64,000 nucleotides of DNA from Lachnospiraceae bacterium (GTDB lineage: Bacteria > Bacillota > Clostridia > Lachnospirales > Lachnospiraceae): NCBI GenBank assembly GCA_016286555.1, contig JAEETA010000005.1:1-64000 (forward strand), written 5' to 3'. Below the pieces are notes generated by a model. That model had not been told where the DNA came from. It did not search any database and saw only the letters and a list, made by a program, of their open reading frames with translations. This document shows positions 52,386 to 61,166 of the stretch, piece after piece (the stretch's first letter is position 1; every line of letters starts with the position of its first letter). The translations under genes were made by a program, and so were the position numbers.

Positions 52386-52700
52386 CTCGCGGACTTCCCA
52401 CGGCGGGCGAGCTCGATCAATATACAAATGAACGCAAGCGTTCATTTGTCATGAATTCGCCGCTGCGTTGATCTCCCACGGGATGGTGGAATGAGGGTGG
52501 ATTACGAGGGAGCTGCAAGTTCTTCCCACAAGGCGGTCAACTGCGAGTCGGTACTTAGCGAGCGGTGCGAAATGCGCAGCTGCAGCAGGGCGTTGTCCCC
52601 CGCGAAGCGAGTTCAGCCCTGCAAGGCTCGGGTTGGCATGAGCAGCGGCGAGGTTAGTATCCGAGCTCGCCCGCCGTGGGAAGACTTGCAGCTCCCGCAA
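52386..52700. other. Structured GC-rich intergenic element with inverted repeats
   Basis: No gene is visible. A 22-bp exact inverted repeat joins 52394-52415 with 52662-52683; a second pair joins 52508-52529 with 52676-52696 (one-base insertion); a 26-bp palindrome lies at 52424-52449. The enclosed region has short repeated GCGAGC/GAAGCGAG-type hairpins. It could be a structured RNA or a non-coding repeat element. Confidence 0.55.
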
Positions 52701-52813
52701 TGGTTTGCAGTGATCCCGGGTTTCTGATAAACTTATGCGATGAAAACGGAAATTAACATGTGTAGTGTCCGGTTAATGCGTAAGAGAAAAGACAAGACAT
52801 CATGGAGAGACCT

Positions 52814-54139
52814 ATGAACGAGAATTTGAATATAGATGAACAAAAATGCCGCGCTGCCCGCAGCGTCTGCCTCCTGAACGACTCTTTCCCGCCCCTCATC
52901 GACGGCGTGGCAAATACGGTTATGAACTATGCGAAGGTGATCGAGAGTATGGGCGGCAGAGCCGTGGTGGCCACCCCGGACTGTCCCGGCGCGGATGACA
53001 GCAACTGCCCCTTCCCCATCGTCCGCTACCCCAGCATCGATGCGCGGAAGAAGACCGGCTACATGGCAGGCGTCCCTTTTTCGCCGTCCCTGGCACAGCG
53101 CCTGCAGCAGGAAAAAACGGAGATCCTGCACAGTCACTGCCCCGCCATGTCCACGGTACTGGCCAGAGAGCTGCGGGACAGATTGAATGTGCCCCTGATC
53201 TTTACCTATCATACGAAGTTTGACATCGATATTGCGGACATCACCTCCTCCAAGCTGGTCCAGTGGGAGGCGACCCGCCTGCTGGTGCAGAACGTTACCG
53301 CCTGCGACGAGGTGTGGGTGGTGAGCAACGGCGCCGGAGAGAACCTGAAATCCCTGGGATACGAAGGGGACTACATCGTTATGAACAACGGTGTGGACAT
53401 GGAGCGCGGACGGATCCCGGAGGACCGGGTGCGGGAAGCGCTGAAGGATTATGATATCCCGGAGGGTATCCCCGTCTACCTCTTTGTGGGAAGAATGATG
53501 TGGTACAAGGGGCTCTGGATCCTCTTAAATGCTCTGGGCCGCATGAAAGCACAGAATTACAGATTCCGGATGGTATTTGTGGGCCGCGGAGCCGATCTGG
53601 AGGAGATCAAGGAATATGTGGAAGATTTGGGCCTGACGGAAGATGTGATCTTCACCGGAAGCATCTCTGACAGAGAGCTGCTGAAATGCTGGTATTGCCG
53701 GTCGGATCTCTTCCTGTTCCCTTCCGTTTACGATACCAACGGTCTGGTGGTCCGGGAAGCGGCAGCCTGCTCCGTTCCTTCCGTGCTGGTGAAGGGGAGC
53801 TGTGCAGCGGAAGGCGTGACGGACGGTGTCAACGGTTACCTCATTGAGGAAAATGCTGCCTCCATGGCAGAGAAGCTGATCTCCCTGTACCCTTGCGGAG
53901 ATGCAGTAAAGCAGGTGGGAGAGGGCGCTGCAAGGGATCTGTACCTTTCCTGGCATGATGCGGTGGTGACGGCAAGCGAGCGTTATGAGATCGTGCTGGA
54001 CAAATATCGCAGCGGCGGGTATCCCCGGAAGCCGGAGTTCTCCCGTGACCTATATGCGGCACTGGGCACCTGGATGGACCGTCTGGGGAAGGCGGAGAAG
54101 CGCATCTCGGAAGTAAAGGATTCGATATGGAACACCTGA
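52814..54139 (+). CDS. GT4-family glycosyltransferase
   Basis: 441 residues from the ATG at 52814 (GGAGAG four bases upstream; the ATG at 52802 has no site). GT-B fold: N-terminal DSFPPLIDGVANTVMNYAKVIESMGG, YHTKFDIDIAD, then FVGRMMWYKGLWILLNAL and the donor-site SVYDTNGLVVREAAACSVPSVLVKGSCAAEGV in which the usual EX7E begins with Asp. It resembles 1,2-diacylglycerol or cell-surface glycosyltransferases of Firmicutes. The arginase-like gene overlaps its end by 13 bp. Confidence 0.88.
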   Translation: MNENLNIDEQKCRAARSVCLLNDSFPPLIDGVANTVMNYAKVIESMGGRAVVATPDCPGADDSNCPFPIVRYPSIDARKKTGYMAGVPFSPSLAQRLQQEKTEILHSHCPAMSTVLARELRDRLNVPLIFTYHTKFDIDIADITSSKLVQWEATRLLVQNVTACDEVWVVSNGAGENLKSLGYEGDYIVMNNGVDMERGRIPEDRVREALKDYDIPEGIPVYLFVGRMMWYKGLWILLNALGRMKAQNYRFRMVFVGRGADLEEIKEYVEDLGLTEDVIFTGSISDRELLKCWYCRSDLFLFPSVYDTNGLVVREAAACSVPSVLVKGSCAAEGVTDGVNGYLIEENAASMAEKLISLYPCGDAVKQVGEGAARDLYLSWHDAVVTASERYEIVLDKYRSGGYPRKPEFSRDLYAALGTWMDRLGKAEKRISEVKDSIWNT

Positions 54140-54903
54140 TCTTTGATGTCACGGGATCTTATGACGCGAATGTCATGAAGGGATTCCTGGGGGAAGCCAC
54201 CCGGATCGATCTGACGGACGCGGAAGGGGTAAACCTCTACTGTGATGACGCGGCAAGGGAACGCCTGGCCGGTGTGATAGCAGAGCATGAGAGAAGCGGG
54301 ATCCGGCTTTTAGACTCCGGCAACACCCACTATCTGTCGGCGTTGCTGGCGGAAGGGACCTCCGAGGATTTTGCCCTGGTGCTCTTCGATCATCACACGG
54401 ATTGCAAAGCGGCCATGTTCGACATGCTCAGCTGCGGCTCCTGGGTGCGAAACCTGCAAAAAGAAAATCCGCGGTGTAAGCAGACGATCCTCATCGGACC
54501 GCCGGAGAGTGCTTTTCGGGAATTGGAAGCCTTCCTTGCGGAGCGGGAAGAGGCGCTGCCGGAAGGAACTGTCTGTATCACGGAAGAGGATCTCTTAGAG
54601 CGCGGTGCGGAGGCCGTAGCGGAAGCAGCGGCGCAGATCCGGTATCCCATCTACCTCTCAGTGGACAAGGATATCCTGACAACTGATACGGTGCGGACCA
54701 ACTGGGATCAGGGGAAGATTTCCCTCTCGCTGCTGCTGGAGTGTCTGCGGGCCCTGGAATGCGGGTTTCGAGACAAAACATTTCCCCGCAGGCTCCTGGC
54801 CCTGGACATCTGCGGACTCCTGCCTGTGCGGGAAGGCGCAGGCCCCTATGAGGAAGAGGGGTATGAGACGGATCGTTCCATCGCAGAGTTGTTCCTGCAC
54901 TGA
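54127..54903 (+). CDS. Arginase/agmatinase-fold protein
   Basis: 258 residues, a little shorter than typical arginases (about 300). Metal-site motifs: SGNTHYLSALL in place of GGDHS, LVLFDHHTDCKAAMFDML (DxHxD with a changed fourth position) and LSVDKDILTTD (DxD). Enough ligands remain for a dinuclear metal site, but the unusual spacing makes ordinary arginase activity uncertain. It overlaps the glycosyltransferase gene by 13 bp and is followed by a terminator, so the two are co-translated. Confidence 0.8.
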   Translation: MEHLIFDVTGSYDANVMKGFLGEATRIDLTDAEGVNLYCDDAARERLAGVIAEHERSGIRLLDSGNTHYLSALLAEGTSEDFALVLFDHHTDCKAAMFDMLSCGSWVRNLQKENPRCKQTILIGPPESAFRELEAFLAEREEALPEGTVCITEEDLLERGAEAVAEAAAQIRYPIYLSVDKDILTTDTVRTNWDQGKISLSLLLECLRALECGFRDKTFPRRLLALDICGLLPVREGAGPYEEEGYETDRSIAELFLH

Positions 54904-54957
54904 ACCGGATGAGGATCACCCTGAACAAAATCTGATCCGAACAATATTGGAAAATGC

Positions 54958-54996
54958 AAAGAGCCGATCGGTTTTGCCCGACCGGCTCTCTTTTTG
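54958..54996. terminator. Bidirectional terminator
   Basis: GAGCCGATCGG and CCGACCGGCTC arms with loop TTTTGC, flanked by A and T runs, between convergent genes. Confidence 0.85.
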
Positions 54997-55017
54997 TGCA
55001 ATTCTATGACGCTTTTG

Positions 55018-56445
55018 TCAGTTCTTCGCAGCGCCTTTTTCCTTCTTTTCTCCTGCCAGGAGCAACTTCAAACCCTGGAGGACTTTGATGGGATTACCCT
55101 TGTAGAGGCTCATCATATGATAAGCTCTGCCGGATACCACCACCAGAAAGCCGCTGAGCAGCACTGTCAGGAGGAGTCCCAGCAGGCTCACCCATACGGG
55201 GGAGGAGCCCAGGATCGCACATCCCGGTGCCACCAGAACGGCGGTGAAGGGGAAGAGCTGCATCCAGATGGGCGTGCTCTCGGCGGACATGCCTCCTCCC
55301 AGCATGACCAGGAAAAAGCTGGCCAGAAGTACCATCACAAAGGTGGAGCTGGTGGAGTTCAGTTCCTCTCTGGTCTGAGCGAAGGAGCCGCAAATGGCGG
55401 AGAGGGAGCAGTACAGCAAAAAACCTGCCAGCAGGAACAGGAGGGCGATGACAAATCCGCCCGGGGCGAACATGGAGGTGCCGACGGTAACGCTTTCCGT
55501 GCCGGTGGCGTAAGCCTCACTGACATTGGCATTGGCCAGGCTGAAGAGGTTCACCAGAGGGGCAGGGTTGATGATCAGCGCAACCAAAGTGCCGACGATC
55601 AGACCTACCACACCGCAGAAGATCCAGAGGAAGAGCTGCAGGAAGGCTGCCAGCACGATGGCCAGGAGCTTGCCCAGCACCATGGACTGGGGCTTGACGC
55701 TCACCAGCATGGTATCCATGAGCTTGGAGGCTTTTTCCAGCACTACGCTCTGGGCCACGCCGTTGGCGTACATCAGTACCAGGAAGTACATGAGCATGAT
55801 AAAGACATAGGGAATGGCGAAGCTTAGGCCGCGGACCAGGTCTGCCTGCTTTTGCTGTGCCTGTGCTTCTCTGTCCTCACCGCCGGAGAGGTAGTCGCTG
55901 ACGGTGTAGCTCTCGGAAGTGACGGTGGCCATGACCTCAACGCTTCCTGCCATCAGGTCTTCTTCATCCAGCAGGAGAGAGGCCAGAGCCTGGCGCTTTT
56001 TCTCCAGGAAGCTGTTAAACTTCCGGGCGTTGCCGGTGGAGAGACCGGATTTTTCCGGTACGATGACGGAGGCCAGGGGATGGCCCTCCTCCCTGGAGAT
56101 CACCAGGACAAAAGCCTTGATCTCACCGGCATTGATGGTGCTTAGAGCGCTGTCTACGGAATCTGCGGGGATGTAGCTTAAGTGGTCGTAATTTTCCACT
56201 CCCAGGAGATTCAGCTCGTTCAGGTCGGGATTCACGCCGGTCTCATCTACCACGTAGATGCTTTCCGCTTCGCAGGGTTTGATCTGATCGCCGCGCCAGA
56301 TCTGCCAGAGCTCCTTGCCGGGCAATATCAGGGCGGGCAGCAGGAAGATCGCCAGCGCCATAAAGATGGTGGTGTATTTATAGCCTTTTCCGCTGACCTG
56401 ATTGTGGAAGGTGAAGCGAAAAACGGTTCCGAAATGCTCAAACAT
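55018..56445 (-). CDS. ABC exporter permease, NatB-like (second)
   Basis: 475 residues. One N-terminal helix, a large external domain (about 45-220) and five or six C-terminal helices, the ABC-2 NatB layout. AKTQVRELN-like SFAQTREELNSTSSTFVMVLLASFFLVMLGGG is the typical last core. It overlaps the first permease gene by 8 bp. Together with it and the ATPase, it forms a three-gene exporter. Substrate unknown. Confidence 0.85.
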   Translation of the reverse strand: MFEHFGTVFRFTFHNQVSGKGYKYTTIFMALAIFLLPALILPGKELWQIWRGDQIKPCEAESIYVVDETGVNPDLNELNLLGVENYDHLSYIPADSVDSALSTINAGEIKAFVLVISREEGHPLASVIVPEKSGLSTGNARKFNSFLEKKRQALASLLLDEEDLMAGSVEVMATVTSESYTVSDYLSGGEDREAQAQQKQADLVRGLSFAIPYVFIMLMYFLVLMYANGVAQSVVLEKASKLMDTMLVSVKPQSMVLGKLLAIVLAAFLQLFLWIFCGVVGLIVGTLVALIINPAPLVNLFSLANANVSEAYATGTESVTVGTSMFAPGGFVIALLFLLAGFLLYCSLSAICGSFAQTREELNSTSSTFVMVLLASFFLVMLGGGMSAESTPIWMQLFPFTAVLVAPGCAILGSSPVWVSLLGLLLTVLLSGFLVVVSGRAYHMMSLYKGNPIKVLQGLKLLLAGEKKEKGAAKN

Positions 56446-57799
56446 TTGCAGCCTCCTTTTCTTTCTTCGGGAAAGCCATCCGGAAGACTGTTTTCAGCGG
56501 GACTCTCGCACCGTCGTTCATGGCCAGCCTGCGATAGGTACGGGCACAGATCAAGGCCAGGAGGAACAGGGTGGCGATGTTGACGAGGAAGAACAGGATG
56601 AGGACGACGATGCCGATCCTGCCGCCCATGAAAAATATCGGTGCGATGTAGGTGGAGAGGAAGGGGATCAGGCTTAAAACGGTGCAGGCGGTGGGGTCCG
56701 TGATGGCAAAGGATGCCGTGGCAAGGATGTAGCCGCCCATGCTCAGCATCATGATGGGGCTCATGGCGTGCTGGGAATCCTCGGGATTGGAGATGGCACT
56801 GCCTGCGACGCCGGAAGCAATCGCGTAGAGCATATATGCAAGGACAAAGGTCAGGAGCATGATCAGTGCATTTGCGGGCTTCATGAGCAGGGAGAAGTCA
56901 AAGATCCCCGAGAGATCTGCCACGGCACTGTTGCTGCCCATGATCTTCTTCACAATGGAAGAGGAGAGCAGGGCACCGCCGCCTCCGCAGATCAGTACTG
57001 CGGTGACATAGCACATCATAGCCAGGATCTTGCCCAGCACCAGGGACAGGGGATCCACACTGGTGATGAGCATATCCACCAGACGGGAACTTTTTTCCTC
57101 CACCAGAGAGCTGATGATAAAAGAGGTGCTTAAGGACACCAGGATCATCAGTGCAACGGCATAGAGGATCGCGGTCCCCATGAGTTCGTCGGAAGTGACG
57201 CCTGTGTCGCCCAGATGGTATTTTTCCTCGGAGACGGGAGACGCAATGGAGATACCGCCGGTGATGCTGCCGATGGCGGACTGGCTCAGATTCAGGGATT
57301 CATAGCGCAGCGTGGAGTAAATCTCCGCGAAGGAATCCCGGATGCTTTCCTGCTCATTGGTACCGATCTCGCTTTCATCGGATACGATGCCGCTGACCTC
57401 ATAGACCGGCAGGCCGGAAGAATCGTCCCGGGATGCGATGATCAGCAGTTCCCGGTCGGACAGCTCCTTCAGGAGAGCGGTTTCCTCCCCGTCCTCCAGA
57501 AATTTCACGGGAAGAGCGCTGAGCAGTTCACTTTCCTGCAGATCGTCTGCAGTTACGGGGACATCGGTTTTGTTGCAGACATAGACCTGGCCCGTAGCCA
57601 GATTGTCGGAACTGACATTGACTTCAAAAGAGGACACAGCGGCGTTTGCTCCCGCCAGCCCGGAAATGTTGGTGATGACGGGCATCAGTGTGAGCGTGAC
57701 GATCATACCGATGAAGGAGGAGCGGTACCGCTTGTCCTTGAAGGTTTCCCGCAGTGTGAAGGAGAAAACCTCGCGTAGACCGCCTAACCTAATCTTCAT
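56438..57799 (-). CDS. ABC exporter permease, NatB-like (first)
   Basis: 453 residues with the same layout as its partner: an N-terminal helix, an external domain of about 160 residues and a C-terminal bundle of helices. SLVEEKSSRLVDMLITSVDPLSLVLGKILAMM is a shared NatB/YhaP signature. It overlaps the ATPase gene by 11 bp and the second permease by 8 bp. Confidence 0.86.
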   Translation of the reverse strand: MKIRLGGLREVFSFTLRETFKDKRYRSSFIGMIVTLTLMPVITNISGLAGANAAVSSFEVNVSSDNLATGQVYVCNKTDVPVTADDLQESELLSALPVKFLEDGEETALLKELSDRELLIIASRDDSSGLPVYEVSGIVSDESEIGTNEQESIRDSFAEIYSTLRYESLNLSQSAIGSITGGISIASPVSEEKYHLGDTGVTSDELMGTAILYAVALMILVSLSTSFIISSLVEEKSSRLVDMLITSVDPLSLVLGKILAMMCYVTAVLICGGGGALLSSSIVKKIMGSNSAVADLSGIFDFSLLMKPANALIMLLTFVLAYMLYAIASGVAGSAISNPEDSQHAMSPIMMLSMGGYILATASFAITDPTACTVLSLIPFLSTYIAPIFFMGGRIGIVVLILFFLVNIATLFLLALICARTYRRLAMNDGARVPLKTVFRMAFPKKEKEAANV

Positions 57800-58802
57800 T
57801 GTCTGCGCCTACCTCCTTTACAAAGATTTCGTGCAGGGAGGGCTCCCGGAGATCGAAGCGTACCACGCAGATCCGGTTGTCCACCAGGACTTTCAGCAGA
57901 TCCAGGGCCTGGTCCTGACCGGTGACACGGATGTCATACTCGAACTCTTTCTCATTCAGAATGGTAACGCCCACCTGCTGCGCGTAAGCAGTGATGTCCT
58001 GCTCTGTCTTAAGACTCAGGTTAATGCGGCCGTAGCTCTTCTTGATCTCGTTGAGGTTGCCGGAGACAACGGCGCGGGATCTGTGGAGAATGGTGATATC
58101 GGTACAGAATTCCTCTACGGCAGGCATCTGATGGCTGGACATGATGATGGTCTTGCCGGCATCGATCTGCTCGTGGATAACGCTGCGGAGGATGTCGGAA
58201 TTCACGGGATCCAGACCGGAAAAGGGCTCATCCAGGATGAGAAGCTCCGGATCGGAGATCATGGCGATCATGAACTGGATCTTCTGCTGGTTACCCTTGG
58301 ACAGCTGGTCCGGGGTTTTGGGCTTTTCTTTTTTCTTGGCGGGAGTACCGCCGAAGGCGCGGGCCGGTGCCTTGCCCTCAGAAGTGCTTTCGGTGGCAGC
58401 AGGCTTCTCGGCTTCCGGTGCCTTGCCGGGGAAGATGTACTCCTCCACATTCAGGCGCTCTGCCCAATACTTGATCCGCTTTTCTGTCTCTGCGTCGGAC
58501 ACACCGCGGAGCTTCGCAAAATAGCGGAGCTGGTCGATGATGGGGTACTTGGGATAGAGGCCGCGCTCCTCCGCGAGATACCCGATGTTGCAGGTGGTAA
58601 AGCTTAAGGGCTGTCCGTTCCACAGGACCTCCCCGCTGTCTTTCTCCAGCATATCCAGCATCATGCGGATGGTGGTGGTCTTGCCGGCACCGTTGGTGCC
58701 AAGCAAAGCGTAGACGCCGGGGCCGTCCATCTCGAAGCTGATGTGGTCCACCACGGTCTTCTCCCCGTATTTCTTACTCAAATCTCTGACAATCAGACTC
58801 AT
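57789..58802 (-). CDS. ABC exporter ATP-binding protein, NatA-like
   Basis: 337 residues. Walker A GTNGAGKTTT, signature QLSKGNQQKIQFM, Walker B LLILDEPFSGLDP, switch SSHQM. An insert of about 40 residues between Q-loop and signature (PEAEKPAATESTSEGKAPAR) is rich in Pro, Ala, Glu and is not part of the fold. The C-terminal 85 residues are the NatA-type extension. AAGGAGG precedes the ATG. First gene of the three-gene operon. Confidence 0.93.
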   Translation of the reverse strand: MSLIVRDLSKKYGEKTVVDHISFEMDGPGVYALLGTNGAGKTTTIRMMLDMLEKDSGEVLWNGQPLSFTTCNIGYLAEERGLYPKYPIIDQLRYFAKLRGVSDAETEKRIKYWAERLNVEEYIFPGKAPEAEKPAATESTSEGKAPARAFGGTPAKKKEKPKTPDQLSKGNQQKIQFMIAMISDPELLILDEPFSGLDPVNSDILRSVIHEQIDAGKTIIMSSHQMPAVEEFCTDITILHRSRAVVSGNLNEIKKSYGRINLSLKTEQDITAYAQQVGVTILNEKEFEYDIRVTGQDQALDLLKVLVDNRICVVRFDLREPSLHEIFVKEVGADNED

Positions 58803-59034
58803 GATCCCTCCTTAAAACGCGACACATTCGTCAGGTGGAGTGCGGTTTCCACGGTAATCCGCTCACAGCACCGCCACAAACTGCCCCTACTATAACACAG
58901 TTCCCATTTGCGGACAAGGACGCGGCATTGTGGTATACTGGTAAATCAGAGTATTTGCAGGTGCTTGATCGCGTGCGCACCGATACGCCGATTCTGAGAA
59001 TTCGCATACGCGAATTCTCATCACGGAGGAAAAA

Positions 59035-60462
59035 ATGGAGCTGCCCGTATCCTATACCAATCGCATGAAGGAACTCCTGGGGCCGGAGTGGGAAGCCTTT
59101 CTGGAGGGCTTTTCCGCGGAGGCCATGCACGGTCTGCGGACGAGAAGTGCTGCTCCGGAGGAACTGTTCCCGGAACGGCCTGACGCACTGCGTCCAGTGC
59201 CCTGGGCAAAGCGTGGATATTATTATCCCGAGGACCTGCAGCCCGGAAAGCATCCCCTGCACGAAGCGGGAGCCTACTATATCCAGGAACCCAGCGCCAT
59301 GGTGTCTGCTACACTTCTGGCTCCGCAGCCCGGAGAGCGGGTGTTGGATCTGTGCGCCGCACCGGGAGGCAAGACCACTCAGATCGCAGCGGCCATGGAG
59401 GGACAGGGAATCCTCATCAGCAACGAGATCCATCCCGGACGGGCTGCCATTTTGTCCGAAAATGTGGAACGGATGGGCTATACCAATGTGATCGTCACCA
59501 ACGAATCCCCGGCGAAGCTGGCGGAGCGCTTCCCCCTTTCCTTTGATCGCATCTGTGTGGATGCCCCCTGCAGCGGTGAGGGCATGTTCCGCAAGAACCC
59601 GGAGGCGGTGAAGGAATGGTCCCCGGAGCAGGTGGGAGTCTGCGCCGCAAGGCAGGAGGAGATCCTGGAGGAAGCAGCGAAAATGCTGCGCCCCGGTGGA
59701 TACCTTGTGTATTCCACCTGCACTTTTGCTCCCGAGGAGGATGAGGGCGTCATTGCCGGATTCCTGGCAAAGCATCCGGATTTTGAGGCGGGAGACAGTA
59801 CTGCGGTGAAAGCGGCGCTGCGACAGTGCGCGGCGGAAGATGCTCCCGGAGATGCCTTTGACGGAAAGCCTGCCTGGGGAGACGGAAATCCGGACCTTGC
59901 GAAGGGCGTCCGGATCTGGCCCCATCATTTGCCGGGCGAGGGGCATTTTGCCTTTCTGCTTCACCGCAAAGGAGATGCACCCGCCCAGGAAGGCGTACTG
60001 CAACCGGGCTGCGAAGTGCGCCTGTTGAAGGATTACCTGGAATTTGCAAAAACGACATTTGCGTCGGGAAGTACTCTTGCCGAAGAGGCGGAAGGCTTGT
60101 CCCGTGCCAAAGGGATCGCGGAAGGATATGTGCTCTTTGGGGACAGGCTCTGCCGGATCCCTGCGGGGACACCGGAACTGCGTGGCTTAAAAGTGCTGCG
60201 TCCCGGCCTGGTGCTGGGAAGCTTTAAGAAGGGGCGCTTCGAACCGGACCATGCCTTGTCTCACGCATTGCGTTCCGAAGACGTACTGCGGAGCGCGCAT
60301 CTTTCCATGGAGGATGCGGCCCGGTTTCTGACGGGACTTACTTTCCCTGCAGAAGGTGAGAACGGCTGGACCCTGGTCTGTGCAGGGCAGGAACCCCTGG
60401 GCTGGGGAAAGGCTGCCGGCGGCACTCTGAAAAATCATTATCCCAGAGGACTCAGAAAATGA
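59035..60462 (+). CDS. rsmF: 16S rRNA m5C methyltransferase, NOL1/NOP2/Sun family
   Basis: 475 residues. SAM-binding: VLDLCAAPGGKTTQIA; catalytic Cys in VDAPCSGEGMFRK and second Cys in VYSTCTFAPEED. The N-terminal NusB-like part is absent and a C-terminal RsmF-type (PUA-like) region is present, so RsmF rather than RsmB. GGAGG lies before the ATG. The RluA-type gene overlaps its stop by 4 bp. Confidence 0.92.
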   Translation: MELPVSYTNRMKELLGPEWEAFLEGFSAEAMHGLRTRSAAPEELFPERPDALRPVPWAKRGYYYPEDLQPGKHPLHEAGAYYIQEPSAMVSATLLAPQPGERVLDLCAAPGGKTTQIAAAMEGQGILISNEIHPGRAAILSENVERMGYTNVIVTNESPAKLAERFPLSFDRICVDAPCSGEGMFRKNPEAVKEWSPEQVGVCAARQEEILEEAAKMLRPGGYLVYSTCTFAPEEDEGVIAGFLAKHPDFEAGDSTAVKAALRQCAAEDAPGDAFDGKPAWGDGNPDLAKGVRIWPHHLPGEGHFAFLLHRKGDAPAQEGVLQPGCEVRLLKDYLEFAKTTFASGSTLAEEAEGLSRAKGIAEGYVLFGDRLCRIPAGTPELRGLKVLRPGLVLGSFKKGRFEPDHALSHALRSEDVLRSAHLSMEDAARFLTGLTFPAEGENGWTLVCAGQEPLGWGKAAGGTLKNHYPRGLRK

Positions 60463-61166
60463 TGCGGATTCAGATCCTCTACGAGGACAAGGAAAAAATA
60501 GTCATCTACAAGCCTGCGGGCCTTGCCACCCAGAGTGCGAAGGTCTCTCAGGCAGATGCGGTGAGCGAGCTGAAAAACTACCTGAAGGGCGGTTATGTAG
60601 GCGTGGTTCACAGGCTGGATCAGCCCGTGGAGGGCGTGCTTCTTTTTGCCAAAACTCCTGCCGCTGCCAAAGCTTACTCCGCTGCTTTGCAGGAAGGGAC
60701 CCTGAACAAGGAATATCTGGCAGTGTGTTATGGCAGTCCGTCAGTTTGGAAGGGTGGGCACACCCTTGTAGAATCCGTTTCGGACGGTTACCGCCTGACC
60801 ACATACCTGAGGAAGGAAAGCGGACCCAAGGGAGCGGCAGCCGTGGCAACCGCAGCCGACGACCCTGAAGGAAAGAAAAGCGTTCTGGAGATCACGGTAC
60901 TGAAAAGCAGGGAGGACTGCACTCTTCTGCGAGTGAAGCTTCTGACGGGGCGTTTTCACCAGATCCGTGCACAACTTTCGGATGTGGGACTACCTCTTCT
61001 GGGAGATGAGAAATACGGTTCATCGGAGAGCAGAGAACTTTCCGCAAACTACGGAGTCCGCACCGTAGCATTGTGTGCGGACAGGCTGACGGTTCCCGGG
61101 AAAGACGGGAACCCGGAAAGAGAGATTGAGATCAAACCGAATGGGACAGCTTTCACAATCTTTTAA
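60459..61166 (+). CDS. RluA-family pseudouridine synthase
   Basis: 235 residues. The catalytic motif is VVHRLDQPVEGVLLFAKT (Asp in HRLD), preceded by IYKPAGLATQSAK and followed by GRFHQIRAQLSDVGLPLLGDEKYG. The S4 domain is absent. It modifies uridine in rRNA or tRNA; the exact site is unknown. It overlaps rsmF by 4 bp, so two RNA-modifying enzymes are coupled. Confidence 0.93.
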   Translation: MMRIQILYEDKEKIVIYKPAGLATQSAKVSQADAVSELKNYLKGGYVGVVHRLDQPVEGVLLFAKTPAAAKAYSAALQEGTLNKEYLAVCYGSPSVWKGGHTLVESVSDGYRLTTYLRKESGPKGAAAVATAADDPEGKKSVLEITVLKSREDCTLLRVKLLTGRFHQIRAQLSDVGLPLLGDEKYGSSESRELSANYGVRTVALCADRLTVPGKDGNPEREIEIKPNGTAFTIF

